Of a stretch of DNA of 64,000 nucleotides, positions 9,159 to 18,601 are shown in pieces. The translations under genes were made by a program, and so were the position numbers. A model generated the notes under the pieces. It saw only the letters and a program-made list of their open reading frames with translations, searched no databases and was not told where the DNA came from. The stretch comes from Kordia zhangzhouensis (GTDB lineage: Bacteria; Bacteroidota; Bacteroidia; Flavobacteriales; Flavobacteriaceae): positions 124,001-188,000 of the forward strand of contig NZ_LBMH01000004.1 of the NCBI RefSeq assembly GCF_001005305.1. The letters run 5' to 3'. Each line of letters opens with the position of its first letter. Position 1 is the stretch's first letter.

Positions 9159-10334
9159 TTATTCGTCAACTCGATTGTCGTCAAAGCCTGATGGCAGTAT
9201 TTTTGGGATGTACTTAATTACAAAAGGAAGTAATAACATTCCTCCTGGAAGCATAAAAATAGCCAAGCTTGGGATGCTTTTAAAAATATCTAGCAATTGT
9301 TCTTTTACTCGTTTTTGTTCTTCTTCGGTTAATGATCGAGTGGTGGATTGCGTTAATAAAATCATTAGCTCTTTGCTCTCGTACAATTCGGTAGCCAAAC
9401 GTTTTTTGTTTCGGTTGATGAGTTTTTTAACCATATTACTAGAGTTTTCATAAAAACTTTGTACCATGTTGCGCGATTTTAACAATGCAATTTCATCTTT
9501 ATGCGCTGTGTAAAAAGCAAAAATATCATCAGTAGCTTTCTCTAAAACCTCCGAAGACATGTTGAGGTCAGTACCTAAGTGTTTTAAGAAAATATGTTCT
9601 TCTTCGTCAATAACTTTATCGGTCCAAAAGGTCATGCATACCAAATCGATGATGTAATATTTTGTGAGGAGATTGGTAATATTTTTAGCTACATGCTCGT
9701 ATTGCAATCGTTCGCGATCGTGATAGCGAAACGATGCCTCAAAAAGCCTAATTAGGCTTTCATCATATTTTGTTTTCTCTTTTTTTACATCCAACGCAGC
9801 AAATATGATGGTTTCTATAGAAGCTTCTAACTCTCGTAAATAAGTGTCTGTAATTTGACCATCTTGTATATATTTCTCGTACGCTAGTACATCTACAAAT
9901 AATAAAGTATTGGTAATAAAATAACTGAAATTTTTAGTAATTACATTATCATCTATGGCAATGCGTTTATTAATCATACTTTCAAGCAAATCATACGATT
10001 TCTTTTTACCCAGAAATAGTTCTTGAAAAAAAGAGCGCTTATGGTCATCAATAATATTATAAAACTCAGTAACAGAGTCTACAAACTTTTCATCGTCTCC
10101 ATAGTATTCATAAACAAATCGAAACGCTAATAGCATATTGACCTTACACAATTCTTCTTGTGTCAAATCGGCAACCTCAATTTGATTGAAAATAATCTTA
10201 AAGTTGGTGCCATATACAAAACCACTCGATTTCAATTCGTTATATAAATCATCTAATGAATAGTGTTTTGAAAACGGTTTAGTTTTGTAATCGGCAAATA
10301 ATTTTTTTATCCAACCTTTAGCAGATGGGTTCAT
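9159..10334 (-). CDS. LETM1-related protein with TerB-like middle domain
   Basis: The 391-residue protein ends with a LETM1-type core: 'LTEEEQKRVKEQLLDIFKSI' followed by 'PSLAIFMLPGGMLLLPFVIK' and 'IPKILPSGF' (residues ~325-382). This gives one hydrophobic segment near the C-terminus. The middle, around residues 225-275, resembles a TerB/DjlA helical bundle ('DLVCMTFWTDKVIDEEEHIF'). Eukaryotic LETM1 acts in ion exchange in mitochondria; the role of the bacterial homologues is not established, and some are loosely labelled biofilm-associated. It is transcribed as a single gene with a terminator upstream that belongs to sodC. Confidence 0.8.
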   Translation of the reverse strand: MNPSAKGWIKKLFADYKTKPFSKHYSLDDLYNELKSSGFVYGTNFKIIFNQIEVADLTQEELCKVNMLLAFRFVYEYYGDDEKFVDSVTEFYNIIDDHKRSFFQELFLGKKKSYDLLESMINKRIAIDDNVITKNFSYFITNTLLFVDVLAYEKYIQDGQITDTYLRELEASIETIIFAALDVKKEKTKYDESLIRLFEASFRYHDRERLQYEHVAKNITNLLTKYYIIDLVCMTFWTDKVIDEEEHIFLKHLGTDLNMSSEVLEKATDDIFAFYTAHKDEIALLKSRNMVQSFYENSSNMVKKLINRNKKRLATELYESKELMILLTQSTTRSLTEEEQKRVKEQLLDIFKSIPSLAIFMLPGGMLLLPFVIKYIPKILPSGFDDNRVDE

Positions 10335-10362
10335 GTTTTGTTTAAATTTTACACCAAAAATA

Positions 10363-10389
10363 AAGCTACTTTAGTTAAAGTAGCTTATA
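10363..10389 (-). terminator. terminator of sodC
   Basis: AAGCTACTTT and AAAGTAGCTT form a 10-bp perfect stem with a 4-base loop. Read on the minus strand it lies just past the sodC stop and runs into TTATTTTT. Confidence 0.65.
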
Positions 10390-10411
10390 TAAATATACTA
10401 TTTTTTATTTT

Positions 10412-10996
10412 TTACTGAATAATACCACCGCAACTTACACGAGCTCCAGCAGCTCCAGAAGGTTGAGATGTAAAATCGTCTGTTCCTTCATGAACAATGA
10501 TTGCTTTTCCAATAACATCTTTGTTTTTGTCGCCACAACCAATACACCATTCATCTGTAGAAAATGTGATCGTTCCAAAGCCATCGGCTTTTACTTCAAA
10601 GTTTCCTATATCACCTTTATGGTATCCTTCTTCTGCACCCCATTTTCCATGTGGTTCAGCTGTTGGATTCCAGTGTCCACCTGTAGATTTTCCATCTGCT
10701 GAAGAACAATCTGCTTTTTCATGGATGTGTATGGCGTGTATTCCTTCCGATAGTCCTTCCATGATGGCTGTCATGGTTACTTTTCCATCTTCTTCTTTAA
10801 AGACAACTTTTCCAGACACATTACTTTCACTCTTAGGTTCTAAAGCAAATGTAATCTTTTTTACACCCGTATTTTGAGTAGTAGTAATCGTTTCTTGAGT
10901 ATCTTCTGCTTTTGGCGTTTCTTTCTTCTTATCGTTTTTACAACTTACAGAAATAAGCAATATGCCAGCAGCTATTAATGCAATTCCTTTTTTCAT
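10412..10996 (-). CDS. sodC: Cu/Zn superoxide dismutase, lipoprotein
   Basis: This 194-residue protein converts superoxide to hydrogen peroxide and oxygen outside the cytoplasm. It carries a lipoprotein signal (Cys near residue 20, 'LLISVSCKND') and a Lys/Glu/Thr-rich linker. The domain has copper ligands 'IHIHEKADC', 'GGHWNP' and 'IIVHEG', zinc-site residues in 'EPHG', 'YHKGDIGN' and nearby, and the conserved disulfide pair ending 'ARVSCGGI'. All key residues are present and the length is normal. Confidence 0.95.
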   Translation of the reverse strand: MKKGIALIAAGILLISVSCKNDKKKETPKAEDTQETITTTQNTGVKKITFALEPKSESNVSGKVVFKEEDGKVTMTAIMEGLSEGIHAIHIHEKADCSSADGKSTGGHWNPTAEPHGKWGAEEGYHKGDIGNFEVKADGFGTITFSTDEWCIGCGDKNKDVIGKAIIVHEGTDDFTSQPSGAAGARVSCGGIIQ

Positions 10997-11079
10997 TATT
11001 TTGGTTTTTTAGTGTTAGTGTATGAATTCTGTTTAACAAGGTAAGCAGATATTCAATCAAAAACAAACAATTATAGTTG

Positions 11080-12996
11080 CTAATCTTTAAAAGGTTCTTT
11101 TCCTTTTAAATGTTTATCTAGGAACTGAAGAATTCTACTATTTGCTTCAATTTGGTTTTCTTTTTTTACAAAACCGTGTCCTTCATCGTCAAATAAAACA
11201 TACTCTACAGGAACGCCATTTTTTTTCACACCAGCTACAATTTCATCAGATTCTACCTGTAATACCCTAGGATCTTTTGCGCCTTGAAGAACCATTAAAG
11301 GTTTGGTCACTTTATCAGTATGAAATAATGGTGAAATTCGTTTTAAGCGAACAGAATCTGTAGTATGCGGATTTCCTAATTCTAAATACAATGCATCTTT
11401 GAACGATTCCCACCAAGGCGGAATACTTTTTAGAGTACGAATCCAATTGGTAACGCCATAAATATTGACACCAACATCAAATTCTTCGGGCGCATATGTC
11501 AAGGCAGCCATAGTCATGTAACCACCATAAGAACCACCCATGATTCCAATTTTGTCACTATCAATTTCGGGTTGCATTGCCAGCCAATTTTTTCCTTCTA
11601 CACAGTCTTGTAAATCACCTTCTCCATGGTTTTGGTCGTCCATTTTGTAGAAAGTTTTGCCATAACCACTGCTTCCTCGATTGTTTACAGCCAATACTGC
11701 ATATCCATGATTAACTAAGTATTGAATTAAAGGTCTAAATGACTGTGTAGATTGTCCTCCTGGACCTCCGTGAACCCATACCATTGCAGGGACTTTGTTT
11801 GTTTCAGAAGCTTGTTTTGGAAGATAATATATTGCTGGAATTTCTGTACCATCAAAAGACTTGTAGCGAATAACTTTGGCAGAAACCATATCTTCCAATT
11901 TTACATCTTTATTTAATGTATTGGTCAATTGGGTGAGTTTTTTAGTATTCAAATCGTAAACATACAAATTTGAAGGCGTGTTTGAGCCGCCCACATATAA
12001 GCGCATCAAGGTTTCATCGCTTGAAAATCCAACGCTTGTAATACTTTGATTGTCAAAATCAGGCAAATCTAATTTGTTGCCAGTAGCAACTTCCGTAATT
12101 TCAATTACGTTTTTTGCATCTTCATTGATGTACGTAACGCGATACGTACCTTTGTCTGTGATATAACTTCCGTTAATGTCCCACGATCTTGAAAGTACTT
12201 TTTCATGAGTGCCATCAGTTAAATTATACTTCATTAAAGATGCAAATTCGCCATCAGCATCGGTGGTGTAAAATAATGCAGAATGATCACTTGAAAACTC
12301 TTGTGCACTATTTCCACTAAGAGTAGTGTTTATCTTGGTGAGTTTTTTGGAAGGTATTTCATAAACAAACAAATCGCTATCGTTGGTATTGATGTTTTTA
12401 CTAAGAGCTAGAAACTGCTTATTGTCTGATATTGCACTAATTCCATACCCTTTTTCATCAGTATAAATTCGTTTTGGGGAAAATGTTTCCAAATCCATTT
12501 CATACAAATCCATATAACGCTTGTCACGCTCATTGGATTGATAGAAAAAACTTTTTTTGTCTTTAGCCCATCCAAAAAAGATAGCTCTAGCGCCTTCTTG
12601 CGTTGTTAATTCTTTAGAACTGCCATCAAGGTTTTTTACGAATAAATGAAAAATCTCGTCTCCATTATTATCCATACGATATAAAATACGTTCATCTTCA
12701 GGGAAAAAAGAGATTCCGTAAATAGAAATACTATCCGATTCGGTTACGGGGATGTATTCGCCTCCAGTTGTTGGAATTGTATACATGTTATAAATTCCTG
12801 AACGATTGCTTGTAATGAGCAATTTGGATTTATCTGGAGAAAAACTTCCGCCAAAAACACGTTCATTATCCATAATTTGCTCAATAGTGTACTGTTTTAC
12901 ACTTTGAGCAGTATTTTTTGCGTGGGATTGCTTTGTTTCGTTTTTACAAGAAAAAAACAGCAATATCAACATACAAACTGCACTGATTTTCTTCAT
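11080..12996 (-). CDS. S9 family peptidase (prolyl oligopeptidase-like), lipoprotein
   Basis: The 638-residue enzyme has a lipoprotein signal ('LLFFSCKNE'), an N-terminal seven-bladed propeller of WD40/PD40-like repeats (residues ~40-370) and a C-terminal alpha/beta hydrolase. The catalytic triad can be read as Ser in 'GGSYGGYM' (~489), Asp in 'GAKDPRV' (~574) and His in 'EGHGF' (~605). It should cleave short peptides in the periplasm. It starts 4 bases after the stop of the sortilin-like gene, so the two form an operon. Confidence 0.93.
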   Translation of the reverse strand: MKKISAVCMLILLFFSCKNETKQSHAKNTAQSVKQYTIEQIMDNERVFGGSFSPDKSKLLITSNRSGIYNMYTIPTTGGEYIPVTESDSISIYGISFFPEDERILYRMDNNGDEIFHLFVKNLDGSSKELTTQEGARAIFFGWAKDKKSFFYQSNERDKRYMDLYEMDLETFSPKRIYTDEKGYGISAISDNKQFLALSKNINTNDSDLFVYEIPSKKLTKINTTLSGNSAQEFSSDHSALFYTTDADGEFASLMKYNLTDGTHEKVLSRSWDINGSYITDKGTYRVTYINEDAKNVIEITEVATGNKLDLPDFDNQSITSVGFSSDETLMRLYVGGSNTPSNLYVYDLNTKKLTQLTNTLNKDVKLEDMVSAKVIRYKSFDGTEIPAIYYLPKQASETNKVPAMVWVHGGPGGQSTQSFRPLIQYLVNHGYAVLAVNNRGSSGYGKTFYKMDDQNHGEGDLQDCVEGKNWLAMQPEIDSDKIGIMGGSYGGYMTMAALTYAPEEFDVGVNIYGVTNWIRTLKSIPPWWESFKDALYLELGNPHTTDSVRLKRISPLFHTDKVTKPLMVLQGAKDPRVLQVESDEIVAGVKKNGVPVEYVLFDDEGHGFVKKENQIEANSRILQFLDKHLKGKEPFKD

Positions 12997-13000
12997 TGGA

Positions 13001-16000
13001 TTAGTTTTTTAGTTCGAATATTTTAGTGTCTTTAAATGGTTTTAAATCAATTTGTTCCATTGCAGAACGATAGCTTTTCCATTCGTCATTGAAAAATGCA
13101 TTGGTTTTTTGAAGTGCCTCTTTCAGGGCATTTTCTGCTTGTTGCATTAATTGGCGTTCTGTTTCTGTTAATCCTGTTTGGCGTGAACTCGCATACCAAT
13201 TTGCAGCACCTATGCGTTGCATGACATTTACTTCAGGATTGCGGGTAATACCTTGACGTTTATCTTCTTTTCCTAAATATATAGCGATGACTTCATCAAT
13301 TCGTTTAATGATATTTTTGGACTCTTTGATGGCATCTTTGTGCTTCTCTTTATCTAGCTCTGTTAAAGTAGATTGGTAGTTTTTTGCAATATTTTTACTT
13401 TCTACTAATTGCTTCACAGCATCAGCAGCCGTTTGGGTCATTTGTTCAATTTCTTTACCAGCAGTATAGGTCTCATTAATATTTTGTTGTGAGATTTGTA
13501 AACGAGGATCGCTAGCAACTTTAATTGTAGTTTCGGATGTTTGGTCTCCGTACGTAAGTTTTAATTGGTAAGTTCCAGGTTTTACTGAAACACCTCCTGA
13601 CTCACGTCTGCGTGTACGAATAGTACGTGAAGGTCTGTCTACCCCTTTTTCGTCCATTCCCCAATACATTCGGTGTATTCCATTTTCTTTAGGAGCTTTA
13701 TTTTTTAAAGTTCGAATAAGTTTTCCGTTATCGTAAATTTCTAATGTAAGAGAATCCCACTGTATCTTCTTTTCATCAAGTTCGCTTGCTTCATTATCTT
13801 CATTATCTTCATTATCTTCTTTTACTTCTTCTTTCGTTTCTTCCTTATCTGATGAAGCTGTTTCTTTTTTATTGAAATAATAAGAAATCATTGCGCCAGA
13901 ACGTTTATTTTCACCATGGTACATAGCATCAGCACCAAAACGACTTCCGGTAGGTTGTTGATATGCAGCTTGATAAGCAGTTGGAGGTTCAAATAACGCA
14001 ATGTTTTTGGTTAATACAGCTTTGTCTTTTGCAATTGCACGCAACGGACGAATGTCATCCAATACCCAAGCTGCTCTACCAAATGTACCAATAACAAGAT
14101 CGTGTTCACGTGGATGAATTACCAAATCTTTTGTTGAAACTGTAGGAAAACCTGCAGTCCATTTTTGCCATTTGTTTCCAGCATCGAGAGAAACATATAG
14201 CCCGTCATCGGTACCTAGAAAAAGTAAATTTTTATTTAAAGGATCTTCTACAATAGAAAGCGCATAGCTTTCTACATCTGAAGCATCTACAATACGTTTC
14301 CATGTTTTTCCGTAGTCAGTAGTTCTATACGCGTACGGTTCATAGTTAAAACGTCTGTAATCATTTGCTACCAATAATGCTTCTCCTTGTTTTTTGTTTG
14401 AGGCTTTTACTTGTACAATCCAGCTTCCTGCTGGTAATCCTTTGATATTTTTAGTAACCTCTGTCCAGTCTTGCCCGCCGTTACGAGTAATGTGAACACG
14501 CCCGTCATCAGTTGCAGCCCATAACATATTTCGCTCCAAAGGAGAAGGTTCAATAACTAAAACGGTACAATGATTTTCTGCCCCTGTGGCATCCATTGTT
14601 AATCCGCCACTTTCGGCTTGTTTTAGCTTTTCAGGATCATTGGTGGATAAATCAGGAGAGATAATAGTCCATGTTAAACCTTTGTCAGTACTTTTATGTA
14701 CAAATTGACTTCCAAAATAGATTGTACTATTGTCAAAAGGATCAATATTGATGGCAGAATTCCAGTTAAAACGTAATTGAACCTCAGGATCTGGATGTGT
14801 TGGTTTTACTGTGTAATTATTTCCTGTTTTCCAGTCGTAACGAGATACAAATCCTTGTTGGCTCATTGACCAACCGTAACGAGAGTTGTCTTTATCAGGC
14901 ACTACATCAAAACCATCACCAAACGAAATTTCTTGCCAATACGAGTTGCGAATTCCTTGATCACGCCATACATATGCAGGTCCGCGCCAAGAACCATTGT
15001 CTTGCATTCCACCATACACATTATAAGGGAATTCGTTGTCTACGTTGATATGGTAAAATTGTGCTACTGGCAAGTTTCCTATGAAGCGCCACGTTTCTCC
15101 ACGGTCTTTGGTAATATTCATACCTCCATCATTTCCATCAATCATAAACTTTCCATTGGTAGGGTGTATCCACCAAGCATGATGGTCAGGATGTACTCCA
15201 TTGCTAACGCCATAGGCAGGCATCAATTGTCGAAAACTTTTACCACCATCTTCAGATACATTTACATACGTAAAAATTGTATACAAACGGTTTTCATTTT
15301 GTGGATCTACATAAATCTCAGAGTAATAGAATGGACGGTTTCCAATTCCAGATTTATCATTAACCTTTGTCCAATTAAAACCTCCATCAGTACTTTTATA
15401 CAGTGCATTTTTTTTAGCCTCAATCAGTGCATATATAATATTTGGGCTACTAGGAGCAATAGCTACTCCAATACGTCCTAGTTCTCCTTTAGGTAGTCCT
15501 TCTTTGTCTGTCAATTTTTTCCAAGTGTTTCCACCGTCATGCGTAATATGTAATCCAGAGCCTTCTCCTCCAGATTTAAAAAACCATGGATCTCGTTTAT
15601 GTTCCCACATTGCAGCGATTAACTTGTTTGGATTTGTAGGATCCATTACTAAATCGGCAGCTCCAGTTTTGTTGTTGGCAAATAAAATTTGTTTCCAAGT
15701 GTTTCCTCCATCAATAGTTTTGTACACACCACGTTCAGGATGTTCGCCCCAAGGCGAGCCAATTGCCGCAACATATACAACGTCAGGATTGGTAGGGTCA
15801 ATAATTACACGGTGAATGTGACGTGTTTTTTCCAGTCCCATTAATTTCCAGTTTTTGCCTCCGTCCAAAGATTTATATATACCATAGCCACCATTCAAAC
15901 TATTTCGTGGATTTCCTTCTCCTGTTCCTACCCAAATTACACTTGGATTGGATTGCTGGATAGCAACTGCTCCAACGGAAGCTGTGACTTCTTTGTCGAA

Positions 16001-16234
16001 AATAGGCTCCCATTTAATTCCTCCAGAAGTAGATTTCCAAAGCCCGCCTGAGGCAGTACCAACGTACATGACATCAGGATTAGATACGACAACGTCGATG
16101 GCCGTAACACGACCACTCATTCCGCCTGGACCAATGTTGCGAGGTTTCATGTTTTTTACAGTTTCCATGGTAAACTCTTGCGATGAAAGATTCCATACAG
16201 AAAATGTAAGTAAGAGTAGAAAAAGTTTTTTCAT
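13001..16234 (-). CDS. VPS10/sortilin-like propeller protein, secreted
   Basis: The 1077-residue protein has a signal peptide ('LLLLTFSVWNLSSQ') and many sortilin/BNR-type blades ('GGLWKSTSGGIKWEPI', 'GVYKTIDGGNTWKQI', 'LHITHDGGNTWKKL', 'VHITRNGGQDWTEV') forming one or two large propellers over residues ~25-740. An acidic linker near 805-825 leads to a beta-sandwich and a helical C-terminus. Such proteins are often annotated as glycosyl hydrolases, but no catalytic pair is evident, so binding of peptides or glycans is as likely. It is the first gene of an operon with the S9 peptidase. Confidence 0.88.
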   Translation of the reverse strand: MKKLFLLLLTFSVWNLSSQEFTMETVKNMKPRNIGPGGMSGRVTAIDVVVSNPDVMYVGTASGGLWKSTSGGIKWEPIFDKEVTASVGAVAIQQSNPSVIWVGTGEGNPRNSLNGGYGIYKSLDGGKNWKLMGLEKTRHIHRVIIDPTNPDVVYVAAIGSPWGEHPERGVYKTIDGGNTWKQILFANNKTGAADLVMDPTNPNKLIAAMWEHKRDPWFFKSGGEGSGLHITHDGGNTWKKLTDKEGLPKGELGRIGVAIAPSSPNIIYALIEAKKNALYKSTDGGFNWTKVNDKSGIGNRPFYYSEIYVDPQNENRLYTIFTYVNVSEDGGKSFRQLMPAYGVSNGVHPDHHAWWIHPTNGKFMIDGNDGGMNITKDRGETWRFIGNLPVAQFYHINVDNEFPYNVYGGMQDNGSWRGPAYVWRDQGIRNSYWQEISFGDGFDVVPDKDNSRYGWSMSQQGFVSRYDWKTGNNYTVKPTHPDPEVQLRFNWNSAINIDPFDNSTIYFGSQFVHKSTDKGLTWTIISPDLSTNDPEKLKQAESGGLTMDATGAENHCTVLVIEPSPLERNMLWAATDDGRVHITRNGGQDWTEVTKNIKGLPAGSWIVQVKASNKKQGEALLVANDYRRFNYEPYAYRTTDYGKTWKRIVDASDVESYALSIVEDPLNKNLLFLGTDDGLYVSLDAGNKWQKWTAGFPTVSTKDLVIHPREHDLVIGTFGRAAWVLDDIRPLRAIAKDKAVLTKNIALFEPPTAYQAAYQQPTGSRFGADAMYHGENKRSGAMISYYFNKKETASSDKEETKEEVKEDNEDNEDNEASELDEKKIQWDSLTLEIYDNGKLIRTLKNKAPKENGIHRMYWGMDEKGVDRPSRTIRTRRRESGGVSVKPGTYQLKLTYGDQTSETTIKVASDPRLQISQQNINETYTAGKEIEQMTQTAADAVKQLVESKNIAKNYQSTLTELDKEKHKDAIKESKNIIKRIDEVIAIYLGKEDKRQGITRNPEVNVMQRIGAANWYASSRQTGLTETERQLMQQAENALKEALQKTNAFFNDEWKSYRSAMEQIDLKPFKDTKIFELKN
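13790..13816. repeat. three 9-bp tandem repeats inside the propeller gene
   Basis: TTCATTATC occurs three times in a row. On the coding strand it gives repeated Asp-Asn-Glu in an acidic linker. Copy number can change without shifting frame. Confidence 0.8.
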
Positions 16235-16681
16235 TTGTAGGTGGTTATTTTAATTGTTTTTGGTTTGTGTTATTAGGTTTTATTTAGTTTTCTAAAATAG
16301 CCAATCTACTGTTAATATTTCTTAAAAGTGTGTTAAGGTGTCGGTCTAATCTCTTAAAAAAGGACTAGTAAAAGGGAAAAAAAGTTAGTGACTTTAGGGT
16401 GTTTTTACCCTTGGAAACTTTTGCAAAAGCAGCTAATTTTAAAACCAATTGCTTTAGGAAGCTTGCTAAGATTGAAAAACGAATAATACTTGTGCTAACT
16501 CAATAAGCAAACTATTTGCTTTAAAAGGGGTTCGGATTTTTTAATATTCATTCAATGTATAAGTAGCTATACTCCTTATTGTTTAATTTAATTAATATGA
16601 CTGTAACGACAGAAAAGTCAAAGAAATATGTTGTAAAAACTTATAGAATTTGATATTTTTAATAACATAATACAGAGGATA
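16235..16681. other. 447-base intergenic region upstream of the nuclease-CHAT operon
   Basis: This AT-rich stretch separates divergent genes and should hold the promoters of both the propeller/peptidase operon and the nuclease operon. The only coding sign is an ATG at 16597 opening an 18-codon frame that ends at 16653 (MTVTTEKSKKYVVKTYRI). It is too short to call a gene. No clear palindrome or RNA structure was seen. Confidence 0.4.
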
Positions 16682-17617
16682 TTGGGATATCAACCGAACT
16701 TTTTTGAAACGCATTTGGTAGAAAAACCATCTATTTCGGCAGAAGAAAAACAAAAGTTTTCAAAAGCAAAATTAGAGGTTTCAGATTATTTTTTGCCTTA
16801 TCAAAATTTTAGTGTATTACAAAATCCATTTCGTAAGTTTCCATACTATTCGGCAGTGAATATTGATGGAAAACATTTTTATAAACTTAGTAGGGATTCA
16901 ATTTTTGAAGGAAGTGAACGTTGGGCAAAGGATAAAAGAATTCCACACGATACACAATGGGGAAATGCATTATATGATGCTGAAAAATATGATTTTGACA
17001 AAGGGCATTTGGCAAAACGAGAAGATGTACAATGGGGGATAAATAGGGAGGAAGCACGATTAGCTGCTCGTTCTACTTTTTTTTATACCAATGCCATGCC
17101 GCAGGTAAGCAAATTAAATCGCGGTGTTTGGAAACAAATAGAGAATTATATACTACATCATGAAGTGATTAAAAACAATATGAAAATTTGTTTGTTTTCA
17201 GGACCTGTTTTTCGAGATGATGACCCAGTTTTTATTAAAACAGTCAATGAGGAACAAGTACAATTACCATACTTGTTTTGGAAAGTGGTGTATTATGTAG
17301 TGAATGATAAATTGCATCGAGCAGGTTTTTTAACGAGTCAGCTGCGGCAAATGAAAAAAAAGCGTATCGTTAAACCAGTTACAAGAAGTACAGGCGTACA
17401 ACTTAATACCCATTTTAACAAGTTTAAAGATGCAGAAACCTATCAAGTTCAGGTTTCTTTTATTGAAAAAATGAGTGGATTATCTTTTGAAAAAGCAAAT
17501 GAATTGTATCAAAAAAGTAGTCCAGAACAAATCATTCTATCTCGTGTCAATGTTCGAGCCAATGCTCAAAGCGTGTCATTAGAAGAAGTTGTAGCAAATA
17601 TGAACTTAATACTATAA
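16682..17617 (+). CDS. DNA/RNA non-specific endonuclease (NUC1 family)
   Basis: The 311-residue protein has the beta-beta-alpha metal nuclease signature: 'DKGHLAKRED' (the DRGH motif with Lys for Arg, His ~109) and the metal-binding Asn in 'FYTNAMPQ' (~137). It should cut double- or single-stranded DNA and RNA with Mg2+. No signal peptide is visible, so it probably acts in the cytoplasm, unlike secreted NucA types. It begins with 'GYQPNFF', similar to the start of nuclease modules fused to protease domains elsewhere. No ATG fits; the TTG at 16682 is the likely start (frame open from 16637). It precedes the CHAT protease gene by 16 bases. Confidence 0.88.
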   Translation: MGYQPNFFETHLVEKPSISAEEKQKFSKAKLEVSDYFLPYQNFSVLQNPFRKFPYYSAVNIDGKHFYKLSRDSIFEGSERWAKDKRIPHDTQWGNALYDAEKYDFDKGHLAKREDVQWGINREEARLAARSTFFYTNAMPQVSKLNRGVWKQIENYILHHEVIKNNMKICLFSGPVFRDDDPVFIKTVNEEQVQLPYLFWKVVYYVVNDKLHRAGFLTSQLRQMKKKRIVKPVTRSTGVQLNTHFNKFKDAETYQVQVSFIEKMSGLSFEKANELYQKSSPEQIILSRVNVRANAQSVSLEEVVANMNLIL

Positions 17618-17633
17618 GATTATTTCAGAAGTA

Positions 17634-18587
17634 GTGAAAATATTATTTATTAAAGCCAATCCTGTCGATAGCGATGCTCTACGCTTAGATGTGGAAGAAA
17701 ACGCTATACGTGATGTGCTAGATGGAAGTGAACTTAGAGATCATTTCAACTTTCAGGCGAGAGGTGCTGTAACTAAGGATTTATTGATTGATCATTTACT
17801 AAAAATCAAACCGAACATTTTACACATTTCAGGACACGGAAATTCAGATGAGCAGTTGTTGTTAGAAGATGTTGAAGGTTACTCAAAAGAAGTGTCTATA
17901 CAGAAATTATCTGATGTTTTGTCTGGGTTTTTAGATCACATAGACTGTGTTTTTTTAAACACTTGCCACAGTTTGTCAGGTATCGATGATTTTAACAAAG
18001 GAATTCCTTATATCATCGGAATGAATAATGAAATTCCAGATGATGTTGCCATTGATTTTTCTCGTAATTTTTACAATGTGTTATTCAACGGTAGAAGCAT
18101 TAAAGATGCATTTAAGATTTCGCTGGCAACGATTGCTCTCAACGATCAAGGAGATGAACATATTCCGAAACTGATTGTAAATACTGAAGCAATTAAGTAT
18201 ACTAAAGAGAAAGACCAAAAGGAAAATGAGGAAGAACTTGTGAGCACAATTGTTTCTGAAGAAGAAATAGAAGTTGCTAAAAATGGATATCAAAAAAGTG
18301 TACGTTTTCATTACCGATTGATTTATGTGGCAATTGCACTTAGTTTAGGATTAGTCGTTTTTCTATTCGTCACAAACGATCAAGACATTGCTTCGTCTAT
18401 GTTGGGATTAATTCCAAGTGCTTTTAGTAGTTATCCTTTTTTAGAAATTCAAAAAAAGAAAAATAGAATCACATTGATACAAGTTTTTGAGTTGAAGCGA
18501 AAACGATTGTTAAATGCATTGTCACATCTTTCAGTTCATGAGCGAAAAGAGTTGAACGAAGAATTCATGCGATTGATTATTATTTAA
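17634..18587 (+). CDS. CHAT-type caspase-like protease with two membrane helices
   Basis: The 317-residue protein opens with a caspase/CHAT fold: 'ILFIKANPVDSDALRLD', then 'ILHISGHGN' with catalytic His about residue 68, then 'VFLNTCHSLSG' with catalytic Cys about residue 111. The hydrophobic 'LIYVAIALSLGLVVFLFV' and 'MLGLIPSAFSSYPFL' around residues 228-265 form a membrane hairpin, leaving the protease in the cytoplasm. GTG is the start. Proteases of this class are activated by a sensor and cut a partner protein. The adjacent nuclease and membrane protein, with gaps of 16 and 14 bases, are the obvious partners. Cleavage of the nuclease is an inference. Confidence 0.82.
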   Translation: MKILFIKANPVDSDALRLDVEENAIRDVLDGSELRDHFNFQARGAVTKDLLIDHLLKIKPNILHISGHGNSDEQLLLEDVEGYSKEVSIQKLSDVLSGFLDHIDCVFLNTCHSLSGIDDFNKGIPYIIGMNNEIPDDVAIDFSRNFYNVLFNGRSIKDAFKISLATIALNDQGDEHIPKLIVNTEAIKYTKEKDQKENEEELVSTIVSEEEIEVAKNGYQKSVRFHYRLIYVAIALSLGLVVFLFVTNDQDIASSMLGLIPSAFSSYPFLEIQKKKNRITLIQVFELKRKRLLNALSHLSVHERKELNEEFMRLIII

Positions 18588-18601
18588 AAAAGAAGAAGAA
18601 A

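Noticed and set aside
10412..10996. sodC as part of the S9/propeller operon
   Set aside because: An ~83-base gap separates the S9 gene from sodC, which lies downstream with its own terminator; co-transcription is not supported.
14933..15815. Long open frames on the plus strand opposite the propeller gene
   Set aside because: They are shadows of the strongly supported 1077-residue gene and have no domain-like composition.
13001..16234. Propeller protein as a functional glycoside hydrolase
   Set aside because: Only BNR/sortilin blades were seen and no catalytic acid pair could be identified.
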